A stretch of 64,000 nt of DNA. Source: Streptomyces griseicoloratus (GTDB lineage Bacteria > Actinomycetota > Actinomycetes > Streptomycetales > Streptomycetaceae). Each line of letters starts with the position of its first letter. Position 1 is the first letter of the stretch. The notes under the pieces are model-generated. The model made no database searches and was not told the DNA's origin. It saw only the letters and a program-made list of their open reading frames with translations. Position numbers and translations under genes: made by a program. Location of the stretch: NCBI RefSeq assembly GCF_014534645.1, contig NZ_JACVQF010000162.1, positions 1 through 64,000 of the forward strand, read 5' to 3'. Below, in pieces: positions 45,506-54,552 of the stretch.

Positions 45506-46164
45506 TGTCCGCACGGCCCCCCATCCGCGTCCTGCTCGCCGACGACCACACCCTCGTACGCCGGGGAGTGCGCCTGATACTCGACGGCGAACCCGACCTC
45601 ACGGTCGTCGCCGAGGCGGGGGACGGCGCCGAGGCGGTCGCCGCCGCCCGGGCCACCGAGGCCGACCTGGCCGTCCTGGACATCGCGATGCCCCGCATGA
45701 CCGGACTCCAGGCGGCCCGCGAACTCTCCCGCCGGCTGCCCGGCCTGCGCATCCTCATCCTGACGATGTACGACAACGAGCAGTACTTCTTCGAGGCACT
45801 GAAGGCCGGTGCCTGCGGATACGTCCTGAAGTCCGTCGCCGACCGGGACCTGGTCGAGGCGTGCCGGGCGGCCATGCGCGACGAGACGTTCATCTATCCG
45901 GGCGCCGAACGCGCCCTCGTCCGCTCCTACCTGGACCGGCTGCACAGCGGCGGCGGCCTGCCCGAGCGGCCCATCACCGAGCGCGAGGAGGAGATCCTCA
46001 AGCTCGTCGCCGAGGGCCACACCTCCAAGGAGATCGGCGAGCTGCTGTTCATCAGCGCCAAGACGGTGGAGCGCCACCGTGCCAACCTCCTGCAGAAACT
46101 CGGCGTCCGCGACCGTCTGGAACTGACCCGGTACGCGATCCGCGCGGGCCTCATCGAGCCCTGA
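45505..46164 (+). CDS. NarL/LuxR-family response regulator
   Basis: 219 residues. A receiver with [19 protein letters not shown], phospho-Asp in [15 protein letters not shown] and Lys in GYVLKSV, and a C-terminal LuxR HTH ([43 protein letters not shown]). Pairs with the kinase whose stop codon overlaps its start. Target unknown. The KhtTU genes alongside are one candidate. Confidence 0.9.
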   Translation: MSARPPIRVLLADDHTLVRRGVRLILDGEPDLTVVAEAGDGAEAVAAARATEADLAVLDIAMPRMTGLQAARELSRRLPGLRILILTMYDNEQYFFEALKAGACGYVLKSVADRDLVEACRAAMRDETFIYPGAERALVRSYLDRLHSGGGLPERPITEREEEILKLVAEGHTSKEIGELLFISAKTVERHRANLLQKLGVRDRLELTRYAIRAGLIEP

Positions 46165-46178
46165 CCTGCCAGGACGCC

Positions 46179-46187
46179 GGTTGTCCA
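46179..46187 (+). other. DnaA-box-like nonamer TTGTCCACA
   Basis: Exact Streptomyces DnaA-box consensus, 15 bases after the regulator stop codon and 45 bases before the miaB start. Chance occurrence is possible. Confidence 0.35.
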
Positions 46188-46231
46188 CAGGCGGCCCGGG
46201 CCACTGCCGCCGACCGCCTACCCTTATTGCC

Positions 46232-47749
46232 ATGAGCAGCATCGACCGGAGCCAGTCAGTGGGCGGCACGCGCACGTACGAGGTACGCACCTACGGGTGC
46301 CAGATGAACGTCCACGACTCCGAGCGATTGTCCGGTCTGCTGGAGGACGCGGGCTACGTCCGCGCCCCGGAGGGCTCCGACGGCGAGGCGGACGTCGTCG
46401 TCTTCAACACCTGCGCCGTGCGGGAGAACGCCGACAACAAGCTCTACGGCAACCTCGGCCACCTCGCCCCGAAGAAGGCGCGCCGGCCCGGCATGCAGAT
46501 CGCGGTCGGCGGCTGCCTGGCGCAGAAGGACCGCGACACCATCGTGAAGCGGGCGCCCTGGGTGGACGTCGTCTTCGGCACGCACAACATCGGCAAGCTC
46601 CCGGTGCTCCTGGAGCGCGCCCGCGTGCAGGAGGAAGCGCAGGTCGAGATCGCCGAGTCCCTGGAGGCGTTCCCGTCCACGCTGCCGACCCGCCGCGAGA
46701 GCGCGTACGCGGCCTGGGTCTCCATCTCCGTCGGCTGCAACAACACCTGCACCTTCTGCATCGTCCCGGCGCTGCGCGGCAAGGAGAAGGACCGCCGTCC
46801 CGGCGACATCCTCGCCGAGGTCGAGGCCCTCGTCGCCGAGGGCGTCTCCGAGATCACCCTGCTCGGGCAGAACGTGAACGCGTACGGCTCCGACATCGGT
46901 GACCGCGAGGCCTTCAGCAAGCTGCTGCGCGCCTGCGGCAGGATCGACGGCCTGGAGCGCGTCCGCTTCACCTCCCCGCATCCGCGGGACTTCACCGACG
47001 ACGTCATCGCGGCCATGGCCGAGACGCCGAACGTGATGCCGCAGCTGCACATGCCGCTCCAGTCCGGCTCGGACCCGGTCCTGAAGGCGATGCGCCGCTC
47101 CTACCGGCAGGAGCGCTACCTCGGGATCATCGAGAAGGTGCGGGCCGCCATCCCGCATGCGGCGATCACCACCGACATCATCGTGGGCTTCCCCGGCGAG
47201 ACCGAGGAGGACTTCGAGCAGACCCTGCACGTGGTCCGCGAGGCCCGCTTCGCCCAGGCGTTCACCTTCCAGTACTCGAAGCGGCCCGGCACCCCGGCCG
47301 CCGAGATGGACAACCAGATCCCCAAGCAGGTCGTCCAGGAGCGCTACGAGCGTCTGGTCGCCCTCCAGGAGGAGATCTCCTGGGAGGAGAACAAGAAGCA
47401 GATCGGCCGCACCCTGGAGCTGATGGTCGCCGAGGGCGAGGGCCGCAAGGACGGCACCACCCACCGCCTGTCCGGCCGTGCCCCCGACAACCGTCTGGTG
47501 CACTTCACCAAGCCCGAGCAGGAGGTCCGCCCCGGCGACGTGGTGACGGTCGAGGTCACCTACGCCGCCCCGCACCACCTCCTCGCCGAGGGCCCGGTGC
47601 TCGACGTGCGCCGCACGCGCGCGGGCGACGCCTGGGAGAAGCGCAACGCGGCCGAGCAGGCGAAGCCCGCCGGCGTCATGCTGGGCCTGCCGAAGATCGG
47701 CGTCCCCGAGCCGCTGCCGGTCGCGGCGAGCGGCTGCGGCTGCGACTGA
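46232..47749 (+). CDS. miaB: tRNA-2-methylthio-N6-dimethylallyladenosine synthase MiaB
   Basis: 505 residues. A radical-SAM methylthiotransferase modifying A37 of tRNAs reading U-starting codons. UPF0004 cysteines in [21 protein letters not shown] and VGGCLAQKD; radical-SAM motif [19 protein letters not shown] domain in the last 80 residues. Paralogue of rimO in the same window. ATG 46232 lies 7 bases after TACCCT with no ribosome-binding site, probably leaderless. Confidence 0.95.
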   Translation: MSSIDRSQSVGGTRTYEVRTYGCQMNVHDSERLSGLLEDAGYVRAPEGSDGEADVVVFNTCAVRENADNKLYGNLGHLAPKKARRPGMQIAVGGCLAQKDRDTIVKRAPWVDVVFGTHNIGKLPVLLERARVQEEAQVEIAESLEAFPSTLPTRRESAYAAWVSISVGCNNTCTFCIVPALRGKEKDRRPGDILAEVEALVAEGVSEITLLGQNVNAYGSDIGDREAFSKLLRACGRIDGLERVRFTSPHPRDFTDDVIAAMAETPNVMPQLHMPLQSGSDPVLKAMRRSYRQERYLGIIEKVRAAIPHAAITTDIIVGFPGETEEDFEQTLHVVREARFAQAFTFQYSKRPGTPAAEMDNQIPKQVVQERYERLVALQEEISWEENKKQIGRTLELMVAEGEGRKDGTTHRLSGRAPDNRLVHFTKPEQEVRPGDVVTVEVTYAAPHHLLAEGPVLDVRRTRAGDAWEKRNAAEQAKPAGVMLGLPKIGVPEPLPVAASGCGCD

Positions 47750-47847
47750 CGGGAGGGACGCCCCGGTGCGGTGACGACCGGTGCGGTGACGGCCGGTTCG
47801 GCGCCCGGTGACCGCCCCACCGGTCGTCCGGGGTTACCCTGCCGATC

Positions 47848-48561
47848 ATGCTTGTCGCCGCCGCAGTCTGTCCCTGCCCGCCGCTCCTCGTGCCGGAGGT
47901 CGCCGCGGGTGCCGCTCCCGAACTGGACGCCGCGCGTGCCGCGTGCACGGACGCGCTGGGCGTGCTCGCCGCCGCCCGGCCCGATCTGCTCGTGGCCGTG
48001 GGACCCGCCCGTGGTGCGGGGCCCGAGAGCTACCCGCAGGGCACGCGGGGCTCGTTCCGCGGCTTCGGCGTGGACCTCGACGTGTCCCTGGGCCCGGACG
48101 ACGGGACGGGAGCGGGCCGGGAGCTTCCGTACGGGCTGGCCGTGGGTGCCTGGCTGCTGCGACGGACCGGTTGGTCCGACGCCCCGGTCGAGGGACTCGG
48201 TGTGGGGGACTCCCTCACGGCCGGGCGGTGCCTCGGCATCGGACGGGACGTCGCCGCGCGGGCCGGGCGGGTGGCGATGCTGGTCCTGGGCGACGCCAGC
48301 GCATGCCGCACGCTCAAGGCCCCCGGCTACCTCGACGAGCGGGCCGAACCCTTCGACAGGCAGGTCGGGCGGGCGCTCGGCACGGCGGACACGGCCGCCC
48401 TCGCGGCACTGGACACCGGCCTGGCCCGCGAACTGAAGGTGTCCGGCCGGGCGCCCTGGCAGGTTCTCGCGGGAGCGGCCGAGGGCACGGCCCTCGGCGG
48501 CGCGGTGCTGTACGAGGACGCGCCGTACGGAGTGGGTTACGTCGTCGCCGCCTGGTCGTAG
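47848..48561 (+). CDS. Class III extradiol dioxygenase (LigB)-like protein
   Basis: 237 residues, with the LigB-like beta subunit fold (MLVAAAVCPCPPLLVPEVAAG, PDLLVAVGP, VAMLVLGDASACRT and APWQVLAGAA). The conserved His ligands of a working extradiol enzyme are not obvious, so function is uncertain. The miaB-LigB-like-miaA order appears fixed in Streptomyces. TACCCT ends 7 bases before the ATG. Confidence 0.75.
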   Translation: MLVAAAVCPCPPLLVPEVAAGAAPELDAARAACTDALGVLAAARPDLLVAVGPARGAGPESYPQGTRGSFRGFGVDLDVSLGPDDGTGAGRELPYGLAVGAWLLRRTGWSDAPVEGLGVGDSLTAGRCLGIGRDVAARAGRVAMLVLGDASACRTLKAPGYLDERAEPFDRQVGRALGTADTAALAALDTGLARELKVSGRAPWQVLAGAAEGTALGGAVLYEDAPYGVGYVVAAWS

Positions 48562-48604
48562 GGAACCGGGCGCTCCGCGGTCACGGCGAGCGGGCGACGG
48601 CAGA

Positions 48605-48664
48605 CGTCGGAGCGGCGGACGGCCCCGAGGCGGATGTGCTCCGGGGCCGTCCGCCGCTCCGACG
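48605..48664. terminator. Perfect 22-bp inverted repeat between convergent genes
   Basis: The arms 48605-48626 and 48643-48664 are perfectly complementary over 22 bp (starting CGTCGGAGCGG), with a 16-base loop. Located between the LigB-like gene and the convergent antitoxin-like gene, so it probably terminates both. Confidence 0.85.
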
Positions 48665-48746
48665 GCGCATCAGGTGCGGACCGCGGACGCGCGGGCTCGC
48701 GGGCGCGCCCGCGAGCGGTGCCGGGACGCCGGCGGCGGGCCGCCGG

Positions 48747-49058
48747 TCAGGACGTCGGCGGCGGGCCGGCCGGCGGCGTGGTGTCCGGAGGGGTGGTGCC
48801 GGGAGGCGTGGCGCCCGGCGTGCCCCCGCCGCCCTCCGTCCCGCGGGTGTCCTTGTGCGCGAGACGGTCCACGGCGCCCTTCGCCTTTCCCGTGCCCGCC
48901 TGGATCCGGTCGCTGTACTTTCCCTTGGTCTTCTCGTCGACCGTCTTCGCCACCCTGTCGAGGCCGTGCTGGACCTTGTCCCCGTGCTGCTGCGCGAGGT
49001 CCGAGACCTTGCCCTTCGCCGGTCCCAGCTTGGCCTTCAAGTTGTCCATGAGACCCAT
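48747..49058 (-). CDS. MT0933-like antitoxin family protein (orphan)
   Basis: 103 residues. The N-terminal 65 are amphipathic and Lys-rich (MDNLKAKLGPAKGKVSDLAQQHGDKVQ, DRVAKTVDEKTKGKYSDRIQAGTGKAKGAVDRLA), matching the MT0933-like antitoxin family. The tail is Gly/Pro/Thr-rich. No toxin gene is adjacent. ATG 49058 follows GGAAGG. Confidence 0.75.
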   Translation of the reverse strand: MGLMDNLKAKLGPAKGKVSDLAQQHGDKVQHGLDRVAKTVDEKTKGKYSDRIQAGTGKAKGAVDRLAHKDTRGTEGGGGTPGATPPGTTPPDTTPPAGPPPTS

Positions 49059-49082
49059 GGTTCACCTTCCCTCGCGGGGCAG

Positions 49083-49361
49083 TTACGTGCGGGCGCCCTT
49101 GTCGGTCTCGTTGTCGACGGCCTCCTCGGCGGACTGCTGCTTGGGGATCTCGACACTCTCCGAGCCGGCGCTCCCGGAGCCGGCGGGCTCGGCCGTCTCC
49201 GCCTCCGCCGTCTCCTCGGCTGAGCTGCCGGCCGGTTCCCCGGCTGCTTCCGCCTTCTCCTCCGCCGTGCCTGCCGTGGCCGCCGCGTCGGCTCGCGTCT
49301 GCGTGGCCGACGCCTCCTCCGTGGTCCTCGACCTCCGAAGAAACCGTGCAAAAACGCCCAT
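49083..49361 (-). CDS. Acidic low-complexity small protein
   Basis: 92 residues: basic N-terminus (MGVFARFLRRSR), an Ala/Glu/Thr-rich middle and a distinct end SVEIPKQQSAEEAVDNETDKGART. Probably disordered. Start ATG 49361. It ends 24 bases from the antitoxin-like gene on the same strand, so the two may be cotranscribed. Function unknown. Confidence 0.6.
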   Translation of the reverse strand: MGVFARFLRRSRTTEEASATQTRADAAATAGTAEEKAEAAGEPAGSSAEETAEAETAEPAGSGSAGSESVEIPKQQSAEEAVDNETDKGART

Positions 49362-49544
49362 ATCAACTCCATACGTTACTCGTGCGGGCGAAATCCCGCG
49401 GCATCCTGTGCGTCCGTTTGCGTGGCCCGGGAGCGGCGCGCCGGTGATCCAGGGGCGGGAACCTCGCAACGGGCAACGACCCCGGCTCCGCACCGTCACG
49501 TAACTCGTTCGGGGGCACGGCGAGAGGTTTGCGAAACTGGTGCG

Positions 49545-50483
49545 GTGAGCAGCGCACCCCCCATCCCTCGCGTCATCGCCGTCGTCGGACCGACTGCGGC
49601 CGGAAAGTCCGATCTGGGCGTATTCCTGGCCCAGCGGCTGGGCGGTGAGGTCGTCAACGCCGATTCCATGCAGCTCTACCGTGGGATGGACATCGGGACC
49701 GCCAAGCTGACGCCCGAGGAGCGCGGCGGCGTCCCGCACCACCTGCTCGACATCTGGGACGTGACCGTCACCGCCTCCGTCGCCGAGTACCAGCGGCTGG
49801 CCCGGGAGCGGATCGACGCCCTGCTCGCCGACGGCCGGTGGCCCATCCTGGTCGGCGGCTCCGGGCTCTACGTCCGTGGGGCCGTGGACAACCTGGAGTT
49901 CCCCGGCACCGACCCCGAGGTCAGGGCCCGGCTGGAGGCGGAGCTCGCACTGCGCGGCTCCGGCGCGCTGCACGCCCGGCTGGCCGCCGCCGACCCGGAG
50001 GCCGCGCGGGCGATCCTGCCCAGCAACGGCCGCAGGATCGTCCGGGCCCTGGAGGTGATCGAGATCACCGGCAAGCCCTTCACCGCCAACCTGCCCGGCC
50101 ACGACTCCGTCTACGACACCGTGCAGATCGGCGTGGACGTGGCCCGCCCCGAACTGGACGAGCGCATCGCCCGCCGGGTCGACCGGATGTGGGAGGAGGG
50201 CCTCGTGGAGGAGGTGCGCGCACTGGAGGCGCAGGGGTTGCGCGAGGGGCGTACGGCGTCGCGAGCGCTGGGCTACCAGCAGGTGCTCGCGGCCTTCGCC
50301 GGCGAGTGCACGCTGGACGAGGCGCGGGCCGAGACCGTCCGTGCCACCAAACGCTTCGCGCGCCGCCAGGATTCATGGTTCAGGCGCGATCCCCGGGTGC
50401 ACTGGTTGAGTGGGGCCGCGGCGGACCGCGGGGAACTTCCGCGGCTGGCCCTGTCGTTGGTCGAACGACCGGTTACAGCCTGA
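49545..50483 (+). CDS. miaA: tRNA dimethylallyltransferase MiaA
   Basis: 312 residues. Transfers dimethylallyl to A37 of tRNA, the substrate for MiaB encoded just upstream. P-loop VVGPTAAGKSDL (about 15), the DSMQLYRGMDIGTAK motif, and the C-terminal RFARRQDSWFRRDPRV tRNA-binding segment. GTG 49545 has GAAACT 6 bases upstream and no ribosome-binding site. Confidence 0.95.
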   Translation: MSSAPPIPRVIAVVGPTAAGKSDLGVFLAQRLGGEVVNADSMQLYRGMDIGTAKLTPEERGGVPHHLLDIWDVTVTASVAEYQRLARERIDALLADGRWPILVGGSGLYVRGAVDNLEFPGTDPEVRARLEAELALRGSGALHARLAAADPEAARAILPSNGRRIVRALEVIEITGKPFTANLPGHDSVYDTVQIGVDVARPELDERIARRVDRMWEEGLVEEVRALEAQGLREGRTASRALGYQQVLAAFAGECTLDEARAETVRATKRFARRQDSWFRRDPRVHWLSGAAADRGELPRLALSLVERPVTA

Positions 50484-50584
50484 TCACGTGATGGCATCGG
50501 GACACCCCGACCGTCATCCCGGCCATCGGCGCCGTGCCATCATCGAGCTTCGATCGACCGAGTGAGTCCTAGTTGGGAGGGCGC

Positions 50585-51115
50585 GTGGCGATGGAGGCCG
50601 GCCCTCGCGACACCGCACCAAGCACCGAGCACGCCGCCGCCGACCACGGCGGCACGGAGCCGGGCCGGGCCCGTCTGAGCCCCGACGGCCCCCACGGAGC
50701 CGACGGCCGGGACGGGACACCGGACGGTGTGGCCGCCGACGGCCCCGAACCCGAGGAGATGTACGCGGGCGGGGACGAGGTCGAGGTCGAGCTCCGCCCG
50801 CAGCGCCGGCTGCGGATCTGGCAGCTCGCCCCCATCGTGTGCCTGGCCTCGGTCGGCTCCCTGATGTTCGCCTTCCCGCTCGCCTTCGACTTCGGCGACA
50901 GCGGCGCCGTGATCGCGATGCTGGGCCTGCTGATCAGCTCCTGCGCGGCCGGCTGGGGCATGATGGCCGCCCGCCGCGTCGGCTACACCTGGCCGGGCCT
51001 GCCGCAGCGCGGCTCCGGCCGGCGCGCCGACTGGCGGGTCATCCTCGCCTACGCCCTGGCGGTCGCCTGCATCGTCGTCCTGGCCGTGTGGCGCGTGGCC
51101 CGCCTGCGGGGCTGA
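50585..51115 (+). CDS. Conserved membrane protein with disordered N-terminus
   Basis: 176 residues from GTG 50585 (ATG 50591 possible; GGGAGG fits both). The first 75 are acidic and disordered, followed by LRPQRRLRIWQ and three membrane helices (APIVCLASVGSLMFAFPLAF, AVIAMLGLLISSCAAGWGMM, VILAYALAVACIVVLAVW). Located between miaA and dapF. Function not known. Confidence 0.75.
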   Translation: MAMEAGPRDTAPSTEHAAADHGGTEPGRARLSPDGPHGADGRDGTPDGVAADGPEPEEMYAGGDEVEVELRPQRRLRIWQLAPIVCLASVGSLMFAFPLAFDFGDSGAVIAMLGLLISSCAAGWGMMAARRVGYTWPGLPQRGSGRRADWRVILAYALAVACIVVLAVWRVARLRG

Positions 51116-51207
51116 CGCCCGCCGTCCCGCCCCCCGGTGAGGTGAGCCCGCGCACCCGGGACGGGAGACCGCGCCGTCCTGTCGTAGCCACCCCGTACGA
51201 TCGAGGA

Positions 51208-52077
51208 ATGAGCACGCGGATCGCCTTCCTCAAGGGTCACGGAACCGAGAACGACTTCGTGATCGTCCCGGACCCCGAGAACGCCATCGACCTGCCCCCG
51301 GCCGCCGTCGCCGCCCTGTGCGACCGCCGGGCGGGCATCGGCGGTGACGGACTGCTGCACGTGGTGCGGTCCGCGGCGCACCCCGAGGCCAAGGACATGG
51401 CGGCCGAGGCGGAGTGGTTCATGGACTACCGCAATGCCGACGGCTCGGTCGCGGAGATGTGCGGCAACGGCGTGCGGGTCTTCGCTCGCTACCTCCAGCG
51501 CGCCGGATTCGCCGACGAGGGCGACCTCGCCGTGGCCACGCGCGGGGGCGTGAAGAGCGTGCACATCGCCAAGGACGGGGCCATCACGGTCGGCATGGGC
51601 CGGGCGCTGCTCCCCGAGACGGACGTCACGGTGAGCGTCGGCGAGCGCAGCTGGCCCGCGCGGAACGTGAACATGGGCAACCCGCACGCCGTGGCCTTCG
51701 TGGCCGACCTCGACCACGCCGGCGACCTGCTCTCCCCGCCGCCGTACCAGCCGGCCGCCGCGTACCCGGACGGGGTGAACGTCGAGTTCGTGGTCGACCG
51801 CGGCCCCCGGCACGTCGCGATGCGGGTCCACGAACGCGGCTCGGGGGAGACCCGTTCGTGCGGCACGGGCGCGTGCGCCGTCGCCGTCGCCACCGCCCGC
51901 CGGGACGGCGCCGACCCGGCCGTCACCGGAACCCCGGCGACGTACACCGTCGACGTGCCGGGCGGCACCCTTGTGATCACCGAGCGTCCCGACGGCGAGA
52001 TCGAGATGACGGGCCCCGCGGTCATCGTCGCGGAGGGCGAGCTCGACGCGGAGTGGCTGGCCGGGACCGTGGCCTGA
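51208..52077 (+). CDS. dapF: Diaminopimelate epimerase
   Basis: 289 residues. Interconverts LL- and meso-diaminopimelate for lysine and, as LL-DAP, the Streptomyces wall. The catalytic cysteines are in SVAEMCGNGVRVF and TRSCGTGACAVA; the N-terminus is FLKGHGTENDFVIV (consensus KMHGLGNDF). ATG 51208 follows TACGAT by 6 bases and GAGGA directly abuts it, so a leaderless start is likely. Confidence 0.95.
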   Translation: MSTRIAFLKGHGTENDFVIVPDPENAIDLPPAAVAALCDRRAGIGGDGLLHVVRSAAHPEAKDMAAEAEWFMDYRNADGSVAEMCGNGVRVFARYLQRAGFADEGDLAVATRGGVKSVHIAKDGAITVGMGRALLPETDVTVSVGERSWPARNVNMGNPHAVAFVADLDHAGDLLSPPPYQPAAAYPDGVNVEFVVDRGPRHVAMRVHERGSGETRSCGTGACAVAVATARRDGADPAVTGTPATYTVDVPGGTLVITERPDGEIEMTGPAVIVAEGELDAEWLAGTVA

Positions 52078-52290
52078 ACCACAGCCCGGTCCGGGACACT
52101 GCGTGCGAAAACACAAACCCTCGGACCTTCGCTCGAATGGGTGATCCGTTTCACGCCCGGCGAGAGGCGGTCGGATGCACGTGCTGGGCTCGATAGCATC
52201 AAGCACCGGCCCGGACGGGGGACCGACGCATCCCCTGAGCCGTGTCCGCCCTGGGAGCCCCGTCCGCCGGTCCAGCAGCCGGAGGTGCCC

Positions 52291-54459
52291 ATGAACGCGG
52301 AGGCCACGAACCCTGCGAGCCCCGGCCCGGTCGCGCCCGCGGTCGGAGCCGTCGCCCCGACGGCGTCCCGCAGGAAGGCCCGGCCCCGCATCGACCTGCG
52401 CCGCCTGGGCCGGGCGGCGCTGCTCGGCCCCGCCGCCCGCGACCGGCTCCCCGACGCCATCGGCCACGTCGTCGAGGCCCACCGCGCCCACCATCCCGAC
52501 GCCGACCTCGAACCGCTGCGCCGCGCCTATCTGCTGGCCGAGTCCTCGCACCGCGGCCAGATGCGCAAGAGCGGCGAGCCGTACATCACCCACCCGCTCG
52601 CCGTCACCCTGATCCTCGCCGAACTCGGCGCCGAGACCACGACCCTGACCGCCTCTCTCCTCCACGACACCGTCGAGGACACCGACGTGACGCTGGATCA
52701 GGTCGGCGAGCAGTTCGGCGCCGAGGTCCGCTACCTCGTCGACGGCGTCACCAAACTGGAGAAGGTCGACTACGGCGCCGCCGCCGAGCCCGAGACCTTC
52801 CGCAAGATGCTCGTCGCCACCGGCAACGACGTCCGCGTGATGTCGATCAAACTCGCCGACCGGCTGCACAACATGCGCACCCTCGGCGTCATGCGCCGGG
52901 AGAAACAGGAGCGCATCGCCAAGGTCACCAGGGACGTCCTCATCCCCCTCGCCGAACGGCTCGGCGTCCAGGCGCTCAAGACCGAACTGGAGGACCTGGT
53001 CTTCGCGGTCCTGCACCCCGAGGAGTACGAGCGCACACGGGAACTGATCGCCGAGAACGCCTCCCGCGCGGACGACCCGCTCGCCGGGGCTGCGGACGAG
53101 ATGCGCAAGGTGCTGCGCGAGGCCGGCATCCCGGCCGAAGTCCTCACCCGGCCCCGCCACTTCGTGTCCGTGCACCGCGTCTCCCGCAAACGCGGCCGGC
53201 TCGGCGGCGCCGACTTCGGCCGACTCCTGGTGCTCGTGCAGGAGGACGCCGACTGCTACGCCGTACTGGGCGAACTGCACACCTGCATGACGCCGGTGGT
53301 CTCGGAGTTCAAGGACTTCATCGCCGTCCCCAAGTTCAACCTGTACCAGTCGCTGCACACGGCCGTCGCCCGCGCCGACGGACAGGTCGTCGAGGTCCTC
53401 ATCCGCACCCACCGGATGCACAAGGTCGCCGAGGCCGGGGTCGTCGCGCTCGGCAACCCCTACGCGCCTCCCGCGGAGGAACAGACCGCGAGCGACGGCG
53501 AGCGCGCCGACCCGACCCGGCCCGGCTGGCTCTCCCGCCTCCTCGACTGGCAGCGGGGCGCGCCCGACCCCGACACCTTCTGGTCCACCCTCCGCGAGGA
53601 CCTCGCCCAGGACCGCGAGATCACCGTCTTCCGGCCCGACGGCGGCACCCTGGGCCTGCCCGAGGGCGCCACCTGCGTGGACGCCGCGTACGCGCAGTAC
53701 GGCGAGGACGCGCACGCGTGCATCGGCGCCCGCGTCAACGGTCGCCTGGCGACGCTGAGCACGGTGCTGCGGGACGGCGACAGCGTGCAGCTCCTGATGG
53801 GGCAGGACCCCGCCTCCGAGCCGTCACGGGAGTGGCTGGAGCACGCGCACACTCCCGCCGCCCGGATCGCCATCCAGCGCTGGCTCGCCGCCCACCCGGA
53901 GCACGAGGACCCCACGGAGGACGCGGAGCGCACGGGGACCGGCCGGCCCGCCGACGGAGGTCCCCTCGTACGTCGTACCGCCGAGCCGCAGGCCAACCGC
54001 CCGGCCACGCCCGACGTCCTCGTCGACCTGCCCGGCGCCACCGCGCGGCTGGCCCGCTGCTGCACCCCCGTACCCCCCGACGAGGTCACCGGCTTCGCCG
54101 TGCGCGGGGGAGTGGTCACCGTCCACCGCGCGGAGTGCGCCGTGGTCGCGCGCATGAAGAGCGGAGGGCGTACGGAGATCGGCGTGCGCTGGGGCGACAC
54201 CACCGAGTGCCGGGTCACGCTGCTCGCCGAATCGTTCGTCCGCCCGCATCTCCTGGCCGACCTCACCGAGGCCATGGCCCTCGAAGGCGCCGAGATCGTC
54301 TCCGCCACCGTCGAACCCCCGGACCGGCAGCGCGTACGCCACACCTACACCGTCCAGCTCCCGGACGCGGCCCACCTGCCCGCCCTCATGCGCGCCATGC
54401 GCAACGTCGCCGGCGTGTACGACGTGAACCGGGCCCAGTCGCGGGCGTCCAGCGCCTGA
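52291..54459 (+). CDS. rshA: RelA/SpoT homologue (RshA-like), divergent synthetase domain
   Basis: 722 residues. HD hydrolase domain is complete: HRGQMRKSGEPYITHPLAV, HDTVED (His125) and SIKLADRLHNMRTL. The synthetase domain has EFKDFIAVPKFNLYQSLHT, but the usual EVQIRT/GVAAHW motifs read EVLIRT and GVVALG, and the region around the catalytic Asp is altered (DFGRLLVLV for FDLIAIR). TGS (about 440-500), zinc-finger-like CC region and ACT domain follow. ATG 52291 is preceded by GGAGGTG. A second RelA is expected elsewhere. Hydrolase function is likely; synthesis is uncertain. Confidence 0.87.
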   Translation: MNAEATNPASPGPVAPAVGAVAPTASRRKARPRIDLRRLGRAALLGPAARDRLPDAIGHVVEAHRAHHPDADLEPLRRAYLLAESSHRGQMRKSGEPYITHPLAVTLILAELGAETTTLTASLLHDTVEDTDVTLDQVGEQFGAEVRYLVDGVTKLEKVDYGAAAEPETFRKMLVATGNDVRVMSIKLADRLHNMRTLGVMRREKQERIAKVTRDVLIPLAERLGVQALKTELEDLVFAVLHPEEYERTRELIAENASRADDPLAGAADEMRKVLREAGIPAEVLTRPRHFVSVHRVSRKRGRLGGADFGRLLVLVQEDADCYAVLGELHTCMTPVVSEFKDFIAVPKFNLYQSLHTAVARADGQVVEVLIRTHRMHKVAEAGVVALGNPYAPPAEEQTASDGERADPTRPGWLSRLLDWQRGAPDPDTFWSTLREDLAQDREITVFRPDGGTLGLPEGATCVDAAYAQYGEDAHACIGARVNGRLATLSTVLRDGDSVQLLMGQDPASEPSREWLEHAHTPAARIAIQRWLAAHPEHEDPTEDAERTGTGRPADGGPLVRRTAEPQANRPATPDVLVDLPGATARLARCCTPVPPDEVTGFAVRGGVVTVHRAECAVVARMKSGGRTEIGVRWGDTTECRVTLLAESFVRPHLLADLTEAMALEGAEIVSATVEPPDRQRVRHTYTVQLPDAAHLPALMRAMRNVAGVYDVNRAQSRASSA

Positions 54460-54552
54460 CCCCGGACCGGCCGCAGGCCAATCGACGTACCCGCCGGTGC
54501 GCGGGGCGCGCGTCGCCGCCGCGGCGCACGCGCGCGCTGATAGCCGTGGGGC

